Origin: LGRD01 sp031382215
Lineage (GTDB): Bacteria; Pseudomonadota; Gammaproteobacteria; Burkholderiales; Burkholderiaceae_C
Assembly (NCBI GenBank): GCA_031382215.1
Contig: JANMYQ010000193.1
Location: forward strand, 50,427-114,426
DNA: 64,000 nt
Reading direction: 5' to 3'
The notes beneath the pieces were generated by a model that was given only the letters and a program-made list of their open reading frames with translations, did not search any database and was not told the origin of the DNA. The stretch's first letter is position 1, and every line of letters starts with the position of its first letter. Both the position numbers and the translations under genes were made by a program. This document shows positions 52,571-62,527 of the stretch, in pieces.

Positions 52571-54322
52571 CTACCCCGGCACCGATTCGTTGACCGCCAG
52601 CTTCATCGCCTCGGCCAGCGTGGTGCGCCCCTGCAGCGCCAGCTTCAAGGCGCCGTTCTGCAAAGTGTTCTTGCCCATCTGCGCGCGTGCCGCTTCGGCA
52701 AAGCGGGTCGGGTCGCCGTGGCCGAGTTCGCGGATCAGCGCGGTGTCGAGCGTCAGCATCTCGTAGATGCCGACCCGGCCGCTGTAGCCGGTGTTGTTGC
52801 AGTCCGGGCAGCCGCGGCCGTGGCGGAAGTGGCCGCCCGAAGCAGCCGCGCCGAGCACCGACTGCAGGTAGGCGCCTTCGCTGGCATCGGGGGCGTGGTC
52901 GCTGGCGCAACTGGTGCACACCAGCCGCAGCAGCCGTTGTGCCACCACGTTCTGCAATGCCAGGCCGACCATGTACGCGGGTGCGCCCATGTTGACCAGG
53001 CGCGCCGGCGTGGTGGCTGCGTCGTTGGTGTGCAGCGACGACAGCACCATGTGCCCGGTCATCGCCGCGCGCAAGCCGGTTTCGGCGGTATCGTGGTCGC
53101 GCATTTCGCCGACCAGCACCACGTCCGGGTCTTGTCGAAGAATCGAACGCAGCACCGCGCTGAAGCCCAGGCCGATCTTCTCGTTGACCTGCACCTGGTT
53201 CACACCCGGCAGCCGGTATTCGACCGGGTCTTCGACCGTGATGAGCTTGCGCTCGGGCTGGTTCAGCTCCGACAGAATGCTGTACAGCGTGGTCGTCTTG
53301 CCGCTGCCGGTGGGGCCGGTGGCCAGCACCATGCCCGAGGTGCGCTTCAAGGTCTGGCGCAGTTGCGCAACCATTGCCGCGGGCATGCCCACGCGGTCGA
53401 GCGACAGCAGTTGTGTGCCTTGCGACAGCAGCCGCATCACCACCGCCTCGCCGTATTGCGTGGGCAGGGTGGACAGGCGGATGTCGACCGCCTTGCCGCC
53501 GATCTGCACCGCAAAGCGCCCGTCTTGCGGCAGCCGGCGTTCTGAAATGTCGAGGCCCGCGACGATCTTCAGCCGCAGCGCCAGCGCCGGGCCGATGCGC
53601 ACATCAGCCTCGGTCTGCGCGCGCAACTGGCCGTCCACGCGGCAGCGCATCACCAGCTTGTGCGCCATCGGTTCGATGTGAACGTCGGACGCGCGCGCGC
53701 GCACCGCGTCTTCGAGCACCGACTGCAGCAGCCGCGCCACCGGCGCGTCTTCGGCACCGGCGCCGGACGACATCTGCGCCAGGTCGACCACGTCGCCCGA
53801 CACCGCCAGCTCGCGTTCGAGCTCCTGCGCCAGGCCGGTGATTTCGGTGGTGCTGCGGTAAATCTTGTCGATCACCGACATCAACTTCGATTCTTCGACG
53901 ATCACGGTCTCGAAGCTGCCGGCCAGCAGCCGCTCCAGGTCGTCCATCAAATTCATGCTGGTCGGGTCGGTGACCGCCACGACCAGGCTGCCCTTGAACA
54001 AGTGCAGCGGCATCGCACGCAGGCGCCGCGCGCGCACTTCGGGAATGCGCTTGGCGATCTCGGGATCGACCATGTCGGCGCGCAGGTCGACGAACTCCAG
54101 CTTCAACTGGCGCGCCAATGCCTTGGCCAGGATCAGTTCGGTGATGACGCCGCTTTCCTTCAGCACGCGCCCAAGCGGGTGGCCGCTGGCGCGTTGCGCT
54201 GCCAACGCAGTGTCGAGCTGCTCCTGCGTGACCACGCCATCGCGCATCAACAGCTCACCCAGCCTTAGCTTGGGCGGGGCGGTCTTGGCGGGGGCGGCGG
54301 TGGGGGCAGTGGCGGTGGACAT
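52571..54322 (-). CDS. mshE: MSHA pilus extension ATPase MshE
   Basis: 583 residues. N-terminal MshEN domain: two similar stretches, LRLGELLMRDGVVTQEQLD and 'PLGRVLKESGVITELILAKAL' (residues 18-70), match the RLGxxL...Q pattern that binds c-di-GMP in Vibrio MshE. Walker A GPTGSGKT (336-343), the Asp box, Walker B VVLVGEMRD and His box 'SSLHTNDAATTPARL' are intact; Cys469/472/505/508 (CTSC, CPDC) form the zinc motif of extension ATPases. First gene of the leftward locus. Start ATG 54322 (MSTATAP); a further upstream ATG at 54367 is less likely. Retraction ATPase genes are not present here. Confidence 0.93.
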   Translation of the reverse strand: MSTATAPTAAPAKTAPPKLRLGELLMRDGVVTQEQLDTALAAQRASGHPLGRVLKESGVITELILAKALARQLKLEFVDLRADMVDPEIAKRIPEVRARRLRAMPLHLFKGSLVVAVTDPTSMNLMDDLERLLAGSFETVIVEESKLMSVIDKIYRSTTEITGLAQELERELAVSGDVVDLAQMSSGAGAEDAPVARLLQSVLEDAVRARASDVHIEPMAHKLVMRCRVDGQLRAQTEADVRIGPALALRLKIVAGLDISERRLPQDGRFAVQIGGKAVDIRLSTLPTQYGEAVVMRLLSQGTQLLSLDRVGMPAAMVAQLRQTLKRTSGMVLATGPTGSGKTTTLYSILSELNQPERKLITVEDPVEYRLPGVNQVQVNEKIGLGFSAVLRSILRQDPDVVLVGEMRDHDTAETGLRAAMTGHMVLSSLHTNDAATTPARLVNMGAPAYMVGLALQNVVAQRLLRLVCTSCASDHAPDASEGAYLQSVLGAAASGGHFRHGRGCPDCNNTGYSGRVGIYEMLTLDTALIRELGHGDPTRFAEAARAQMGKNTLQNGALKLALQGRTTLAEAMKLAVNESVPG

Positions 54323-54522
54323 TTTCTGTTGCAGCAGTGCACTTGGCTGGCGCGGGCGCACACGCACCCAGGCTTGCTGGTTCGATGCTAGGTGGCGGGG
54401 GTTGCGCCGGAAACGTTGAAAAGGTGGCAGTTACGGGGGTTGTTCTTTCGCGTGTCGGCGCGGGGGGCGTGCAGTCCGTCGCGGGCAAAGGCGCGTCCGG
54501 GCAGGCCGGAGGGCTTCGCTTC

Positions 54523-55003
54523 GGCGGTCTCCGCTGGCGCTCCGACTGCCTTCCGGTGCTCAGTCTCGTGGCCCGTCGCCGAACTCACTTCGCTTGCTTC
54601 GCCGCGCTACGTTCAAACAGGCGGCGACAAGTCAGTCGTTGAGGCGCGCTGCGCGCGCGGGCCACGAGACTTCCGCTCCTCAGCGCCGAAGAGGCGCCCT
54701 CCGACCTGCCCGAACGCACCTTTGCGGCACCGGCTTTTCTATTTGCGGCAAAGAGCACAACCGGTTCCGCTAGCGGCGGGCGGTACCCGGCGGGGGCGAG
54801 TTCTGGGGCTTTGATCCGCTCCGGGCTTGCGGCCCCGCGCGCAGCGCGTTCGTAGACTGACTTGTCGCCGCCTGTTTGAACGTAGCGCGGCGAAGCAAGC
54901 GAAGTGAGTTCGGCGACGGGCCGCGAGACCGAGCACCGCAGCGGAGTCGGAGCGCCAGCGCAGACCGCCCCAGCATGAGCCCCCGCCGGGTATCGCCCGC
55001 CGC
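54523..55003. repeat. Structured inverted-repeat element, gene-free
   Basis: 54570-54637 and 54855-54922 are perfect inverse complements over 68 bp, 217 bp apart; weaker pairing extends the arms to about 54523-54654 and 54838-54970. A second inverted pair is nested around it: 54774-54798 and 54979-55003 (25 bp, one mismatch). Short reading frames cross it on both strands, but their products are Arg/Ala/Ser-rich and are translations of the repeat itself. There are no terminal transposase genes or target duplications. It resembles the dispersed structured repeats seen between genes in Burkholderiales. The flanks 54323-54522 and 55004-55025 show nothing else. Confidence 0.8.
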
Positions 55004-55025
55004 GACGCGCGCGCCCCGCCCCGCG

Positions 55026-55058
55026 CAAAGCAAAACGGCGACCTCGAGGCCGCCGTTT
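55026..55058 (-). terminator. Rho-independent terminator after the peptide-binding protein gene
   Basis: Read on the minus strand: AAACGGCG, CC-TCGA-GG centre, CGCCGTTT, then TTGCTTT. The stem is 8 bp plus a short inner pairing with one G-T/A mismatch pair, followed by a T-rich stretch, 23 bp after the stop of the gene at 55081. Confidence 0.7.
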
Positions 55059-55080
55059 CAACGCCGAAGCAAGAGCAGAT

Positions 55081-56682
55081 TCAGCCCCCGCTCTTCCCGA
55101 TCTTCACCCACTGCACCTCGAACCAATTGTCGGCGCGGTGAATCACCTCGACATTGCTGCGCGCAGCCCACGGGATGACCTGGCGGTGCAGCGGCAGCAC
55201 GGCCACCTGCTCCTTGAACTCACGCAACGCCGCCTTGACGATCTCTTCGCGCTTCTTCGGATCGGCTTCGACCGAAGACTGCGCGGCCAACGCGTCGGCC
55301 TTGTCGTTCTTGGCCTTGCCGTAGTTGTAGAAGCCGATGCCCTTTTCGCCCAGGTTGTTGCGCAACACCGGCGTGAGCGTGGTTTCGGCGTCGGTCACGG
55401 CGCCGCCCCAGCCGAGCATGTACATGCTGAAGTCGTATTTCTCGAGCTTGGGGAAGTAGGTGGCGCGCGGCTGCGCGGTCACCTTGACTTTGACATTGAT
55501 CTGCGCCCACATCGCGGCCAGCGCGACGCAGATTTCCTCGTCCTGGATGTAGCGGTTGTTCGGGCAGTCGAGCTGCACCTCGAAGCCGTCGGGGTAACCG
55601 GCCTCGGCCATCAGCTTCTTGGCGAGCGGCACGTCGAAGGGCAGGCGCTTTTCGATCTCGGTGTCGCCGTAGGCGGCCGACGGCGACGGCGTCATGCCGC
55701 CGGTGGGGAAGGACTGGCCGTTCATCAGCTTGTTCTTCATCGTGTCGATGTCGATCGCGTGGTACAGGGCCTTGCGCACGCGCAGGTCCTTGAACGGGTT
55801 CTTGCCCTTCACGCTGCTGTAGAGCAGCTCGTCACGGCCCTGGTCCATGCCGATGAAGACGATGCGGTTCTCGGGCCCGTCGATCACCTTCACGCCGGCG
55901 GTGTTGCGCAGCCGGGCCACGTCGCGCGGGGCCGGGTCGAGCACGAAGTCGACCTCGCCCGACACCAGCGCGGCCAGCCGCGTCGCGTCGTTCGAGATCT
56001 GGGTGTAGACGATCTCCTGCACGTTGCCCTCGTGCTTGCCCCACCAGTTCGGGTTGCGCTTGTACGTCGTCTTGATGCCGGGCGCACGGCTGACCAGCAT
56101 GAAGGGGCCGGTGCCCATCGCGTTCTGCGAGGCGAAGGTCTCTTCCTTGTTCTTGAAGTCCAGCGGCTTGGTGGACTTGTTCTTCTCGCTCCAGGCCTTG
56201 CTCATCATCCACAGCGCGTCCAGGTGCTGCAGGAAGATCGGGTTCACCGCGGCGAGCTGAAACTCCACCGTCAGGTCGTCGATCTTCTTCGGCGTGCCCA
56301 CGGCGGTGGCGTAGTTGTTGATCTGCGAGGTGGTCTGCTGGCCGCGCTGGATCGAGAAGACCACGTCGTCGGCCGTGAACGGCGTGCCGTCGTGGAACTT
56401 CACGTTCGGGCGCAGCTTGAAGCGCCACAGCAATGGCGAGACCTGCGTCCACTCGGTGGCCAGCCCGGGCACGATGGCCAGGGCCTTGTCGCGCGAGGTG
56501 AGGCGCTCGTAGACCTGGCCGTTCATCATGTTCGTCATGGACTCGTTCTGCGAGTGCGGGTCCATCGTCTGCGGGTCGCCCTGGCTGGCCCACCGCAAGG
56601 TCTGGGCTTGCGCCGGCACTTGCGCCAACGCCAGCGCTGCGCACGCGGCGGCGCCCAGGGTCATCGAGAGAAGTCGGGTCAT
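55081..56682 (-). CDS. Peptide/oligopeptide ABC transporter substrate-binding protein (family 5), orphan
   Basis: 533 residues. Signal peptide (SMTLGAAACAALALAQVPAQA). Mature protein shows the SBP_bac_5 features: TLRWASQGDPQTMDPHSQNE, 'VYERLTSRDKALAIVPGLATEW', 'FKLRPNVKFHDGTPFTADDVVFSI' and 'NPFKDLRVRKALYHAIDI'. Members bind peptides, nickel chelates, glutathione or other solutes. No permease or ATPase genes are nearby, so the transporter partners must be elsewhere. ATG 56682 with AGGAG upstream. Its own terminator follows. Confidence 0.9.
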   Translation of the reverse strand: MTRLLSMTLGAAACAALALAQVPAQAQTLRWASQGDPQTMDPHSQNESMTNMMNGQVYERLTSRDKALAIVPGLATEWTQVSPLLWRFKLRPNVKFHDGTPFTADDVVFSIQRGQQTTSQINNYATAVGTPKKIDDLTVEFQLAAVNPIFLQHLDALWMMSKAWSEKNKSTKPLDFKNKEETFASQNAMGTGPFMLVSRAPGIKTTYKRNPNWWGKHEGNVQEIVYTQISNDATRLAALVSGEVDFVLDPAPRDVARLRNTAGVKVIDGPENRIVFIGMDQGRDELLYSSVKGKNPFKDLRVRKALYHAIDIDTMKNKLMNGQSFPTGGMTPSPSAAYGDTEIEKRLPFDVPLAKKLMAEAGYPDGFEVQLDCPNNRYIQDEEICVALAAMWAQINVKVKVTAQPRATYFPKLEKYDFSMYMLGWGGAVTDAETTLTPVLRNNLGEKGIGFYNYGKAKNDKADALAAQSSVEADPKKREEIVKAALREFKEQVAVLPLHRQVIPWAARSNVEVIHRADNWFEVQWVKIGKSGG

Positions 56683-56794
56683 GCTGGAGCTCCTGCAATG
56701 AATGAGTGAGCCGAGTTTAGGGCGGCGGCCGGGAGGGTCGCCAGGGAGGTTCACCTGAGGCGCTCTGCTAAAGCGCCCGGAGCCAACTCGGGCT

Positions 56795-58111
56795 TCAGGC
56801 CGCCCGGCCGATCTTGCGCAAGGTTTCTGCGCCGGCCCACAGTTCGTCGAGGTGCGGGAACTGCCACACCTTGTTCGATTCACGCGCCGCAATGCGGTCG
56901 CTGCAGCCGGGGTGGCCCAGGTCCAGCACTTCGGGCGGGATCGGCATCTGCGAACGGGTCGAGAAGAACACCTTGACCCGCGGCGTGACCAGGGCCTGCG
57001 GGTTCTGCTCGATGACCACGCCGAGCCGGCCCGAGGTCATGCGCACCAACGAGCCATTGGGGTAGATGCCCAGGCTCTTCACGAAGGCCTGGAACAGCAC
57101 CGGGTCGAACTGCCCGGCCTGGGTCCATTCGGCCATCTGCGAGACCGATTCGGCCGGGTCCCAGCCCGCCTTGTAAGGGCGGTTGGAGGTGATCGCGTCG
57201 TACACGTCGCACAGGGCGCCCATGCGCGCGGGCAGGCTGATCGCGGCGCCCACCAGACCGTGCGGGTAACCCTTGCCGTCGGGCCGCTCGTGGTGGTGCA
57301 GGCAGACGTCGAGCGCCACCGCGCCGACCTCGCCGCTGGCGGCCAGCAACTGGTGGCCGCGCTCGGGGTGGCTCTTCATCACGGTGTATTCGTCGGTGGT
57401 GAGCTTGCCGGGCTTGTTCAGCACCTCGAGCGGCATCTTGGCCTTGCCGATGTCGTGCAGCAGGCCGGCCAGGCCGGCGTCGCGCGCCTGCGCTTCGGTC
57501 TGGCCGAGCTGGCGCGCCAGGCTCACCATCAACGCGCACACCGCCACCGAATGCATGTACGAATAGTCGTCGTGCGTCTTCAGGCGCGCCAGGCTCACCA
57601 GCGCGCCGGAATTGCGCCACACCGACGAGGCGATCTCGCTCACCAGCGGCAGGCACGTGTCGGCATTCACCGCATGGCCCATGCGCGCTTCGCTCAGCAG
57701 CGACTGGACCGCCTGGCGCGACTGCTGGAACAGCACGGCGGCGTGCTTGAGTTCGTCGTCCATCGAGGTGGTCGGTTGCGCGGGCAGCGTGCGCAGGCTT
57801 CGAACCGCCGGCTTCGGCGCCGACGCGGGTGCGACGGCCGGGCCCGAAGTGACCCCCGCGGCCACGGCAGCCACTGCGGCCACGGCAGCTTCCACCGGTG
57901 CAGCTTGAACGGCCGGCGCCGCGGCCACGTCGACGCCCTTGGCGGTGTCGATCCAGCACTCGGCCACGCCGCTGGACTTGAGCTTGGCCAGCACCGCGGG
58001 GTCGCGCAGCACGAACTTGGTGGTCCAGAACGGGTGGTCCAGCCAGGTTCCGCACAGTTCATGCAAGTGCATGCCCAGGCGCACCTCCTCGATTTTTATT
58101 TTCTTCAGCAT
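56795..58111 (-). CDS. HD-GYP domain c-di-GMP phosphodiesterase with N-terminal DUF3391
   Basis: 438 residues. DUF3391 (1-60; 'IKIEEVRLGMHLHELCGTWLDHPFW'), an Ala/Pro/Val-rich linker (to 115) and the HD-GYP domain: Tyr-Met-His187 (YMHSVAV), HD at 219-220 (LLHDIGKAKMP), and 'HHHERPDGKGYP' at 272-283, the GYP motif. All metal-binding residues look intact, so hydrolysis of c-di-GMP is expected. ATG 58111. MshE, 2.5 kb downstream on the same strand, has a probable c-di-GMP-binding domain; the functional link is inference. Confidence 0.92.
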   Translation of the reverse strand: MLKKIKIEEVRLGMHLHELCGTWLDHPFWTTKFVLRDPAVLAKLKSSGVAECWIDTAKGVDVAAAPAVQAAPVEAAVAAVAAVAAGVTSGPAVAPASAPKPAVRSLRTLPAQPTTSMDDELKHAAVLFQQSRQAVQSLLSEARMGHAVNADTCLPLVSEIASSVWRNSGALVSLARLKTHDDYSYMHSVAVCALMVSLARQLGQTEAQARDAGLAGLLHDIGKAKMPLEVLNKPGKLTTDEYTVMKSHPERGHQLLAASGEVGAVALDVCLHHHERPDGKGYPHGLVGAAISLPARMGALCDVYDAITSNRPYKAGWDPAESVSQMAEWTQAGQFDPVLFQAFVKSLGIYPNGSLVRMTSGRLGVVIEQNPQALVTPRVKVFFSTRSQMPIPPEVLDLGHPGCSDRIAARESNKVWQFPHLDELWAGAETLRKIGRAA

Positions 58112-58197
58112 GGGGCCGTTGGCGGATGAATCCGGGTGGCTGGTTATCGGCCCCGGCCGGCGCCCCTTGAGCCGCCTCGCTCCTACCGCGCGGTCAC

Positions 58198-58225
58198 AAA
58201 AAAGCCGCTGGGATTCAGCGGCTTT
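58198..58225 (-). terminator. Rho-independent terminator after the cytochrome c gene
   Basis: AAAGCCGCTG-GGATT-CAGCGGCTTT: a perfect 10-bp stem with a 5-base loop, 39 bp after the cytochrome stop. On the minus strand the stem is followed by a run of six T residues, the direction of the cytochrome gene. It isolates this gene from the HD-GYP gene downstream. Confidence 0.88.
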
Positions 58226-58263
58226 GTTCTTGCGCCTTTTCAGGGGCGCTTCGGCCTGGCAGG

Positions 58264-58920
58264 TCAGCGGAAGCGCGACTGCGTCACGGTTTTCAGCTCA
58301 CCCGGCATCGAGCCGATGTAGTTGGCCATCAACTTGATCTCGGCCAAGGTGAACGGGCGCGCCATGCCAGCCATGATGGCGTTGCTGCGCCCGACCTTGG
58401 GGTTCTTGTCGAGCTGGTAGGCCTTCAGCGCCACGTACAGGTAGTCGGCATGCTGGCCGGCCAGCTTGGGGTAGCTGGGGTCGATCGGCTTGCTCAGGTT
58501 TTCGCCATGGCACGAAGCGCAGTTGCCCTTCTTCAGCAACTCGGCCACCTGGGCCGGCGGCACCGGCACGGCGGCCGGGGCCGCGGCAGCAGCGCCTTCC
58601 TTGCCCTGCTGGTCGTAGAAGGCGGCCACGTCGGCCATGTCCTTGTCGGTCAGCGACGCGGAAATGGCGCGCATGGTCGGGTGCTTGCGGTCGCCCTTCT
58701 TGTAGGCGGTGAGCGCGGAGACGATGTACTTGGCGCCCTGGCCGGCGATCATCGGCACCTTGTGGATCTCGGGGAAGCTCGCCTGGTAACCGGGGATGCC
58801 GTGGCAGCCGATGCACATGGCCACCTTCTTCTCGCCTTCCTTGGCGTCCTGCGCCTGGGCCACGCTCAGGGGCACGAGGGTGGCGGCCGACACGATCAAC
58901 AGGGACAGCAGTTTCTTCAT
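58264..58920 (-). CDS. Diheme cytochrome c (c4 type)
   Basis: 218 residues. Signal peptide (LLSLLIVSAATLVPLSVAQAQ). Two haem-binding motifs, CIGCH (36-40) and CASCH (134-138), lie in two similar lobes joined by an Ala/Pro linker; axial Met candidates are in 'PTMRAISASL' and 'NAIMAGMARPF', the c4 pattern. Periplasmic electron carrier toward terminal oxidases. ATG 58920. Divergent from moxR. Confidence 0.92.
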   Translation of the reverse strand: MKKLLSLLIVSAATLVPLSVAQAQDAKEGEKKVAMCIGCHGIPGYQASFPEIHKVPMIAGQGAKYIVSALTAYKKGDRKHPTMRAISASLTDKDMADVAAFYDQQGKEGAAAAAPAAVPVPPAQVAELLKKGNCASCHGENLSKPIDPSYPKLAGQHADYLYVALKAYQLDKNPKVGRSNAIMAGMARPFTLAEIKLMANYIGSMPGELKTVTQSRFR

Positions 58921-58979
58921 GGTTGCGGCAGACGACAGGGTGGCTGGAGGGGGACGCGCGAGGGGCGGGTCAGCGCGGG

Positions 58980-59001
58980 ATTATAGGGGCGCCTATATAC
59001 T
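58980..59001. promoter_or_regulatory. Overlapping divergent -10 elements between the cytochrome c gene and moxR
   Basis: On the minus strand TATAAT (58985 to 58980) is a perfect -10 box for the cytochrome gene; on the plus strand TATACT (58996-59001) is one for moxR. No good -35 box fits either, so activation by another protein is possible. ATAGG and CCTAT flank the middle as a short inverted repeat. Confidence 0.45.
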
Positions 59002-59043
59002 GGATCGACACCCCTGACGGAGCCTCGAAAGCCACCCCCACCC

Positions 59044-59885
<842 letters not shown>

Positions 59886-59886
<1 letters not shown>

Positions 59887-60479
59887 TGAGTGACTGGTTG
59901 AAGCCGGTGCGGCTGGCCGGGCAGCATGCCGTGCTGGAGCCGCTGTCGATGACCCACCTCGACGGCCTGACCGCCGCGGCCCGCGACGGCGAACTCTGGA
60001 AGCTCTGGTACACCGCCATCCCGGCACCCGAGGGCATGCACGCCGAGATCGAACGCCGGCTGGGCTTGCAGGCCAAGGGTTCGATGCTGCCTTTCACGAC
60101 CCACGATGCCTCTGGCAATGTAGTGGGCATGACGACCTACATGAATGTCGATGCAGTTCACAAGCGGGTCGAGATCGGCTCCACCTGGACCGCCGCCGCC
60201 GCGCAGCGCGGGCCGCTGAACACCGAATGCAAGCTGATGCTGCTGACGCACGCGTTCGAAACCCTGGGCTGCATCGCGGTGGAGTTCCGCACCCACTTCT
60301 TCAACCAGCAGAGCCGGCGTGCCATCGAGCGGCTCGGTGCCAAGCTCGACGGCATCTTGCGCAACCACCAACGCGCCAGCAACGGCAGCTTGCGCGACAC
60401 CTGCGTTTACAGCATCGTCGAGAGCGAATGGCCGACGGTCAAGGCGCACCTGGGCTGGCAGCTGATCAAGGCGCGCTGA
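59886..60479 (+). CDS. GNAT-family acetyltransferase (RimJ/RimL-like)
   Basis: 197 residues. Opening 'VRLAGQHAVLEPLSMTHLDGLTAAA' and ending 'FFNQQSRRAIERLGAKLDGILRNH' are those of the RimJ/RimL-type acetyltransferases that modify protein N-termini or small molecules. The start codon shares one base with the moxR stop (TGATG), so the two are coupled. Target unknown. Confidence 0.87.
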
Positions 60480-60483
60480 AACA

Positions 60484-62526
60484 ATGGTCGAGAAGAAGAA
60501 AAAGCCGATCACGGTCGAAGACCTGTGGAAGTTCGACCGCATCGGCGGCCTCGCGCTCTCGCCCGACGGTGCGCAGGCGGTGTGTTCGGTCGCCCGCCAT
60601 TCGATGGACGACAACAAGGGCAGCACCAGCCTGTGGCTGCTGTCCACTTTCGGCGGCAAACCGCGCCGGCTCACGGCCTGCGGCGAGAAAGACGGCCAGG
60701 CCGCGTGGTCGCCCACCGGCGAACGTATCGGTTTCGTCGCCAAACGCGAACAGCAGGGCCGCAAAGACGACACGCCGCAGCTCTATGTGATCGCGCCCGA
60801 CGGCGGCGAGGCCAGCCGGGTCAGCGACTTCGCGCCCGGCATCGAAGCCTTCAAGTGGTTTCCCGACGGCCAGCGAATCGCCTTCATCGCGTGGGTCTGG
60901 CCCGAACTGCGTGGCACCAAGGCGCAGGCCAAACGCTGGAAGGAATTCAAGGATCGCAAGGAAACCGGTTACGTCACCAGCGAAGCGCAGTACCGCTACT
61001 GGGACCACCACCTGCCGATGGGCCGGGTGGCGCACCTGCATGTGCTCGACGTGGCGAGCGGCCGCCTCACCGACCTGTTCGAGGGCACCGATCTGGAGCT
61101 GCCGCGCGCCGAGCCTGACGCGCACTGTTTCGACATCGCGCCCGACGGCCGGCACCTTGTGTTCACGCACGACCCGCGGCCGCAGAAGCGCCTGGACCAC
61201 ACCAAGGCACTGAGCGAGCTGCAACTGCGCAGCGGCAAGGTGCAAACGCTGGCGCTGGACAAGGCCTGGGACTTCGAAGCGCCGCGCTACAGCCCTGACG
61301 GAACGACCGTCACGTTCGTCGCCAGCCACCAGGGCAAGAAGCACACGATGCCCGGCCACCTGGCCGTGGTGCAACGCGGCGGCGGCTGGAAGGTGTTGAG
61401 CGGCGACTGGGACCATGCGGTGCACGCGCCGCTGCGCTGGGCCGACGCCGGTGACGCGCTGTACTTTTGCGCCGAAGACCGCGGCCGCAACCACCTGTAC
61501 CGCTGGACCAGCGCCAGCCGCACGGCCAGCATTGCCGTGCAGGGCGGCTGGGTGCAAGGGTTCGACGTGGCGGCCGGCGTGGTGGCCAGCGTGGCCGACG
61601 CGATGGACCACCCGGCCCGCGTACACGCGCAGCGCGACGGCGCAGCGCCGCTGCGGCTGGAGCACTTCAACGACGAACTGCTGGACAAATGCGATCTCGG
61701 CCACCATGAAGAAGTGACGCTCAAGGGAGCGCAAGGCGACGACGTGCAGATGTGGGTGATCTATCCGCCGGGCTTCGGAGGCAGAGGCAAGGCGGGGCCC
61801 GGCAAGAAGAAGTACCCGCTGCTGCAGGTGATCCACGGCGGCCCGCACGCGGCCTCGGGCGACACCTTCCACTACCGCTGGAACAACCACCTGCTCGCCG
61901 CGCAAGGCCATGTGGTGGCCTGCGTGAACTACCACGGCTCAAGCGGCTTCGGTTACGCCTTCCTCGACAGCATCACGCACCGCTGGGGCCAGCTCGAACT
62001 GCAGGACGTCGAAGCCGGAACCGACTGGCTGCTCAAGCAACCATGGGCCGACAAGAGCCGGGTGTTCGCCGCCGGTGGCTCGTATGGCGGCTACATGGTG
62101 GCCTGGATGAACGGCCACGTGAAGCCGGGCCGCTACCAGGCCTACGTGTGCCACGCCGGCTGCTTCGACTGGACCGCGATGTTCGCCGACGACGCCTACA
62201 CCTGGCACGCCAAGGAAGTCGGCGCCTGGTACTGGGACGACCGCGCCAAGGTCGACGCGCAGAGCCCGCACGCTTTCGCCAAGGCCATGCAGACCCCCAC
62301 GCTGGTGATGCACGGTGCGCTCGACTACCGCGTGCCCGATGCGCAGGGGCTGGCTTACTACAACACGCTCAAGGCCAAGGACGTCGATGCCCGGCTGGTG
62401 TGGTTCCCGGACGAGAACCACTGGGTCCTGAAGCCGCGCAACTCGAAGCTCTGGTACGGGGAATTTTTCGACTGGCTGAAACGGCACGACGCCGGCAAGG
62501 TGAAGCGGCCGACGGCCCGACGCTGA
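60484..62526 (+). CDS. S9 family prolyl-oligopeptidase-like serine peptidase
   Basis: 680 residues. N-terminal beta-propeller with WD40/TolB-like repeats ('GLALSPDGAQAVCSVARH', 'PRYSPDGTTVTFVASHQGKK') to about 430, then an alpha/beta-hydrolase domain. The catalytic triad is visible: Ser533 in GGSYGGYM, Asp614 in GALDYRVPD and His646 in DENHWV. No signal peptide, so probably cytosolic, degrading or trimming peptides. ATG 60484, 4 bp after the GNAT gene; likely in the same transcript. Confidence 0.93.
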   Translation: MVEKKKKPITVEDLWKFDRIGGLALSPDGAQAVCSVARHSMDDNKGSTSLWLLSTFGGKPRRLTACGEKDGQAAWSPTGERIGFVAKREQQGRKDDTPQLYVIAPDGGEASRVSDFAPGIEAFKWFPDGQRIAFIAWVWPELRGTKAQAKRWKEFKDRKETGYVTSEAQYRYWDHHLPMGRVAHLHVLDVASGRLTDLFEGTDLELPRAEPDAHCFDIAPDGRHLVFTHDPRPQKRLDHTKALSELQLRSGKVQTLALDKAWDFEAPRYSPDGTTVTFVASHQGKKHTMPGHLAVVQRGGGWKVLSGDWDHAVHAPLRWADAGDALYFCAEDRGRNHLYRWTSASRTASIAVQGGWVQGFDVAAGVVASVADAMDHPARVHAQRDGAAPLRLEHFNDELLDKCDLGHHEEVTLKGAQGDDVQMWVIYPPGFGGRGKAGPGKKKYPLLQVIHGGPHAASGDTFHYRWNNHLLAAQGHVVACVNYHGSSGFGYAFLDSITHRWGQLELQDVEAGTDWLLKQPWADKSRVFAAGGSYGGYMVAWMNGHVKPGRYQAYVCHAGCFDWTAMFADDAYTWHAKEVGAWYWDDRAKVDAQSPHAFAKAMQTPTLVMHGALDYRVPDAQGLAYYNTLKAKDVDARLVWFPDENHWVLKPRNSKLWYGEFFDWLKRHDAGKVKRPTARR

Positions 62527-62527
62527 C

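Noticed and set aside
54392..55061. Short frames on both strands sharing SLASPRYVQTGGDKS
   Set aside because: The shared peptide comes from the two inverted DNA arms; no ribosome-binding site, fold or conserved start supports a gene.
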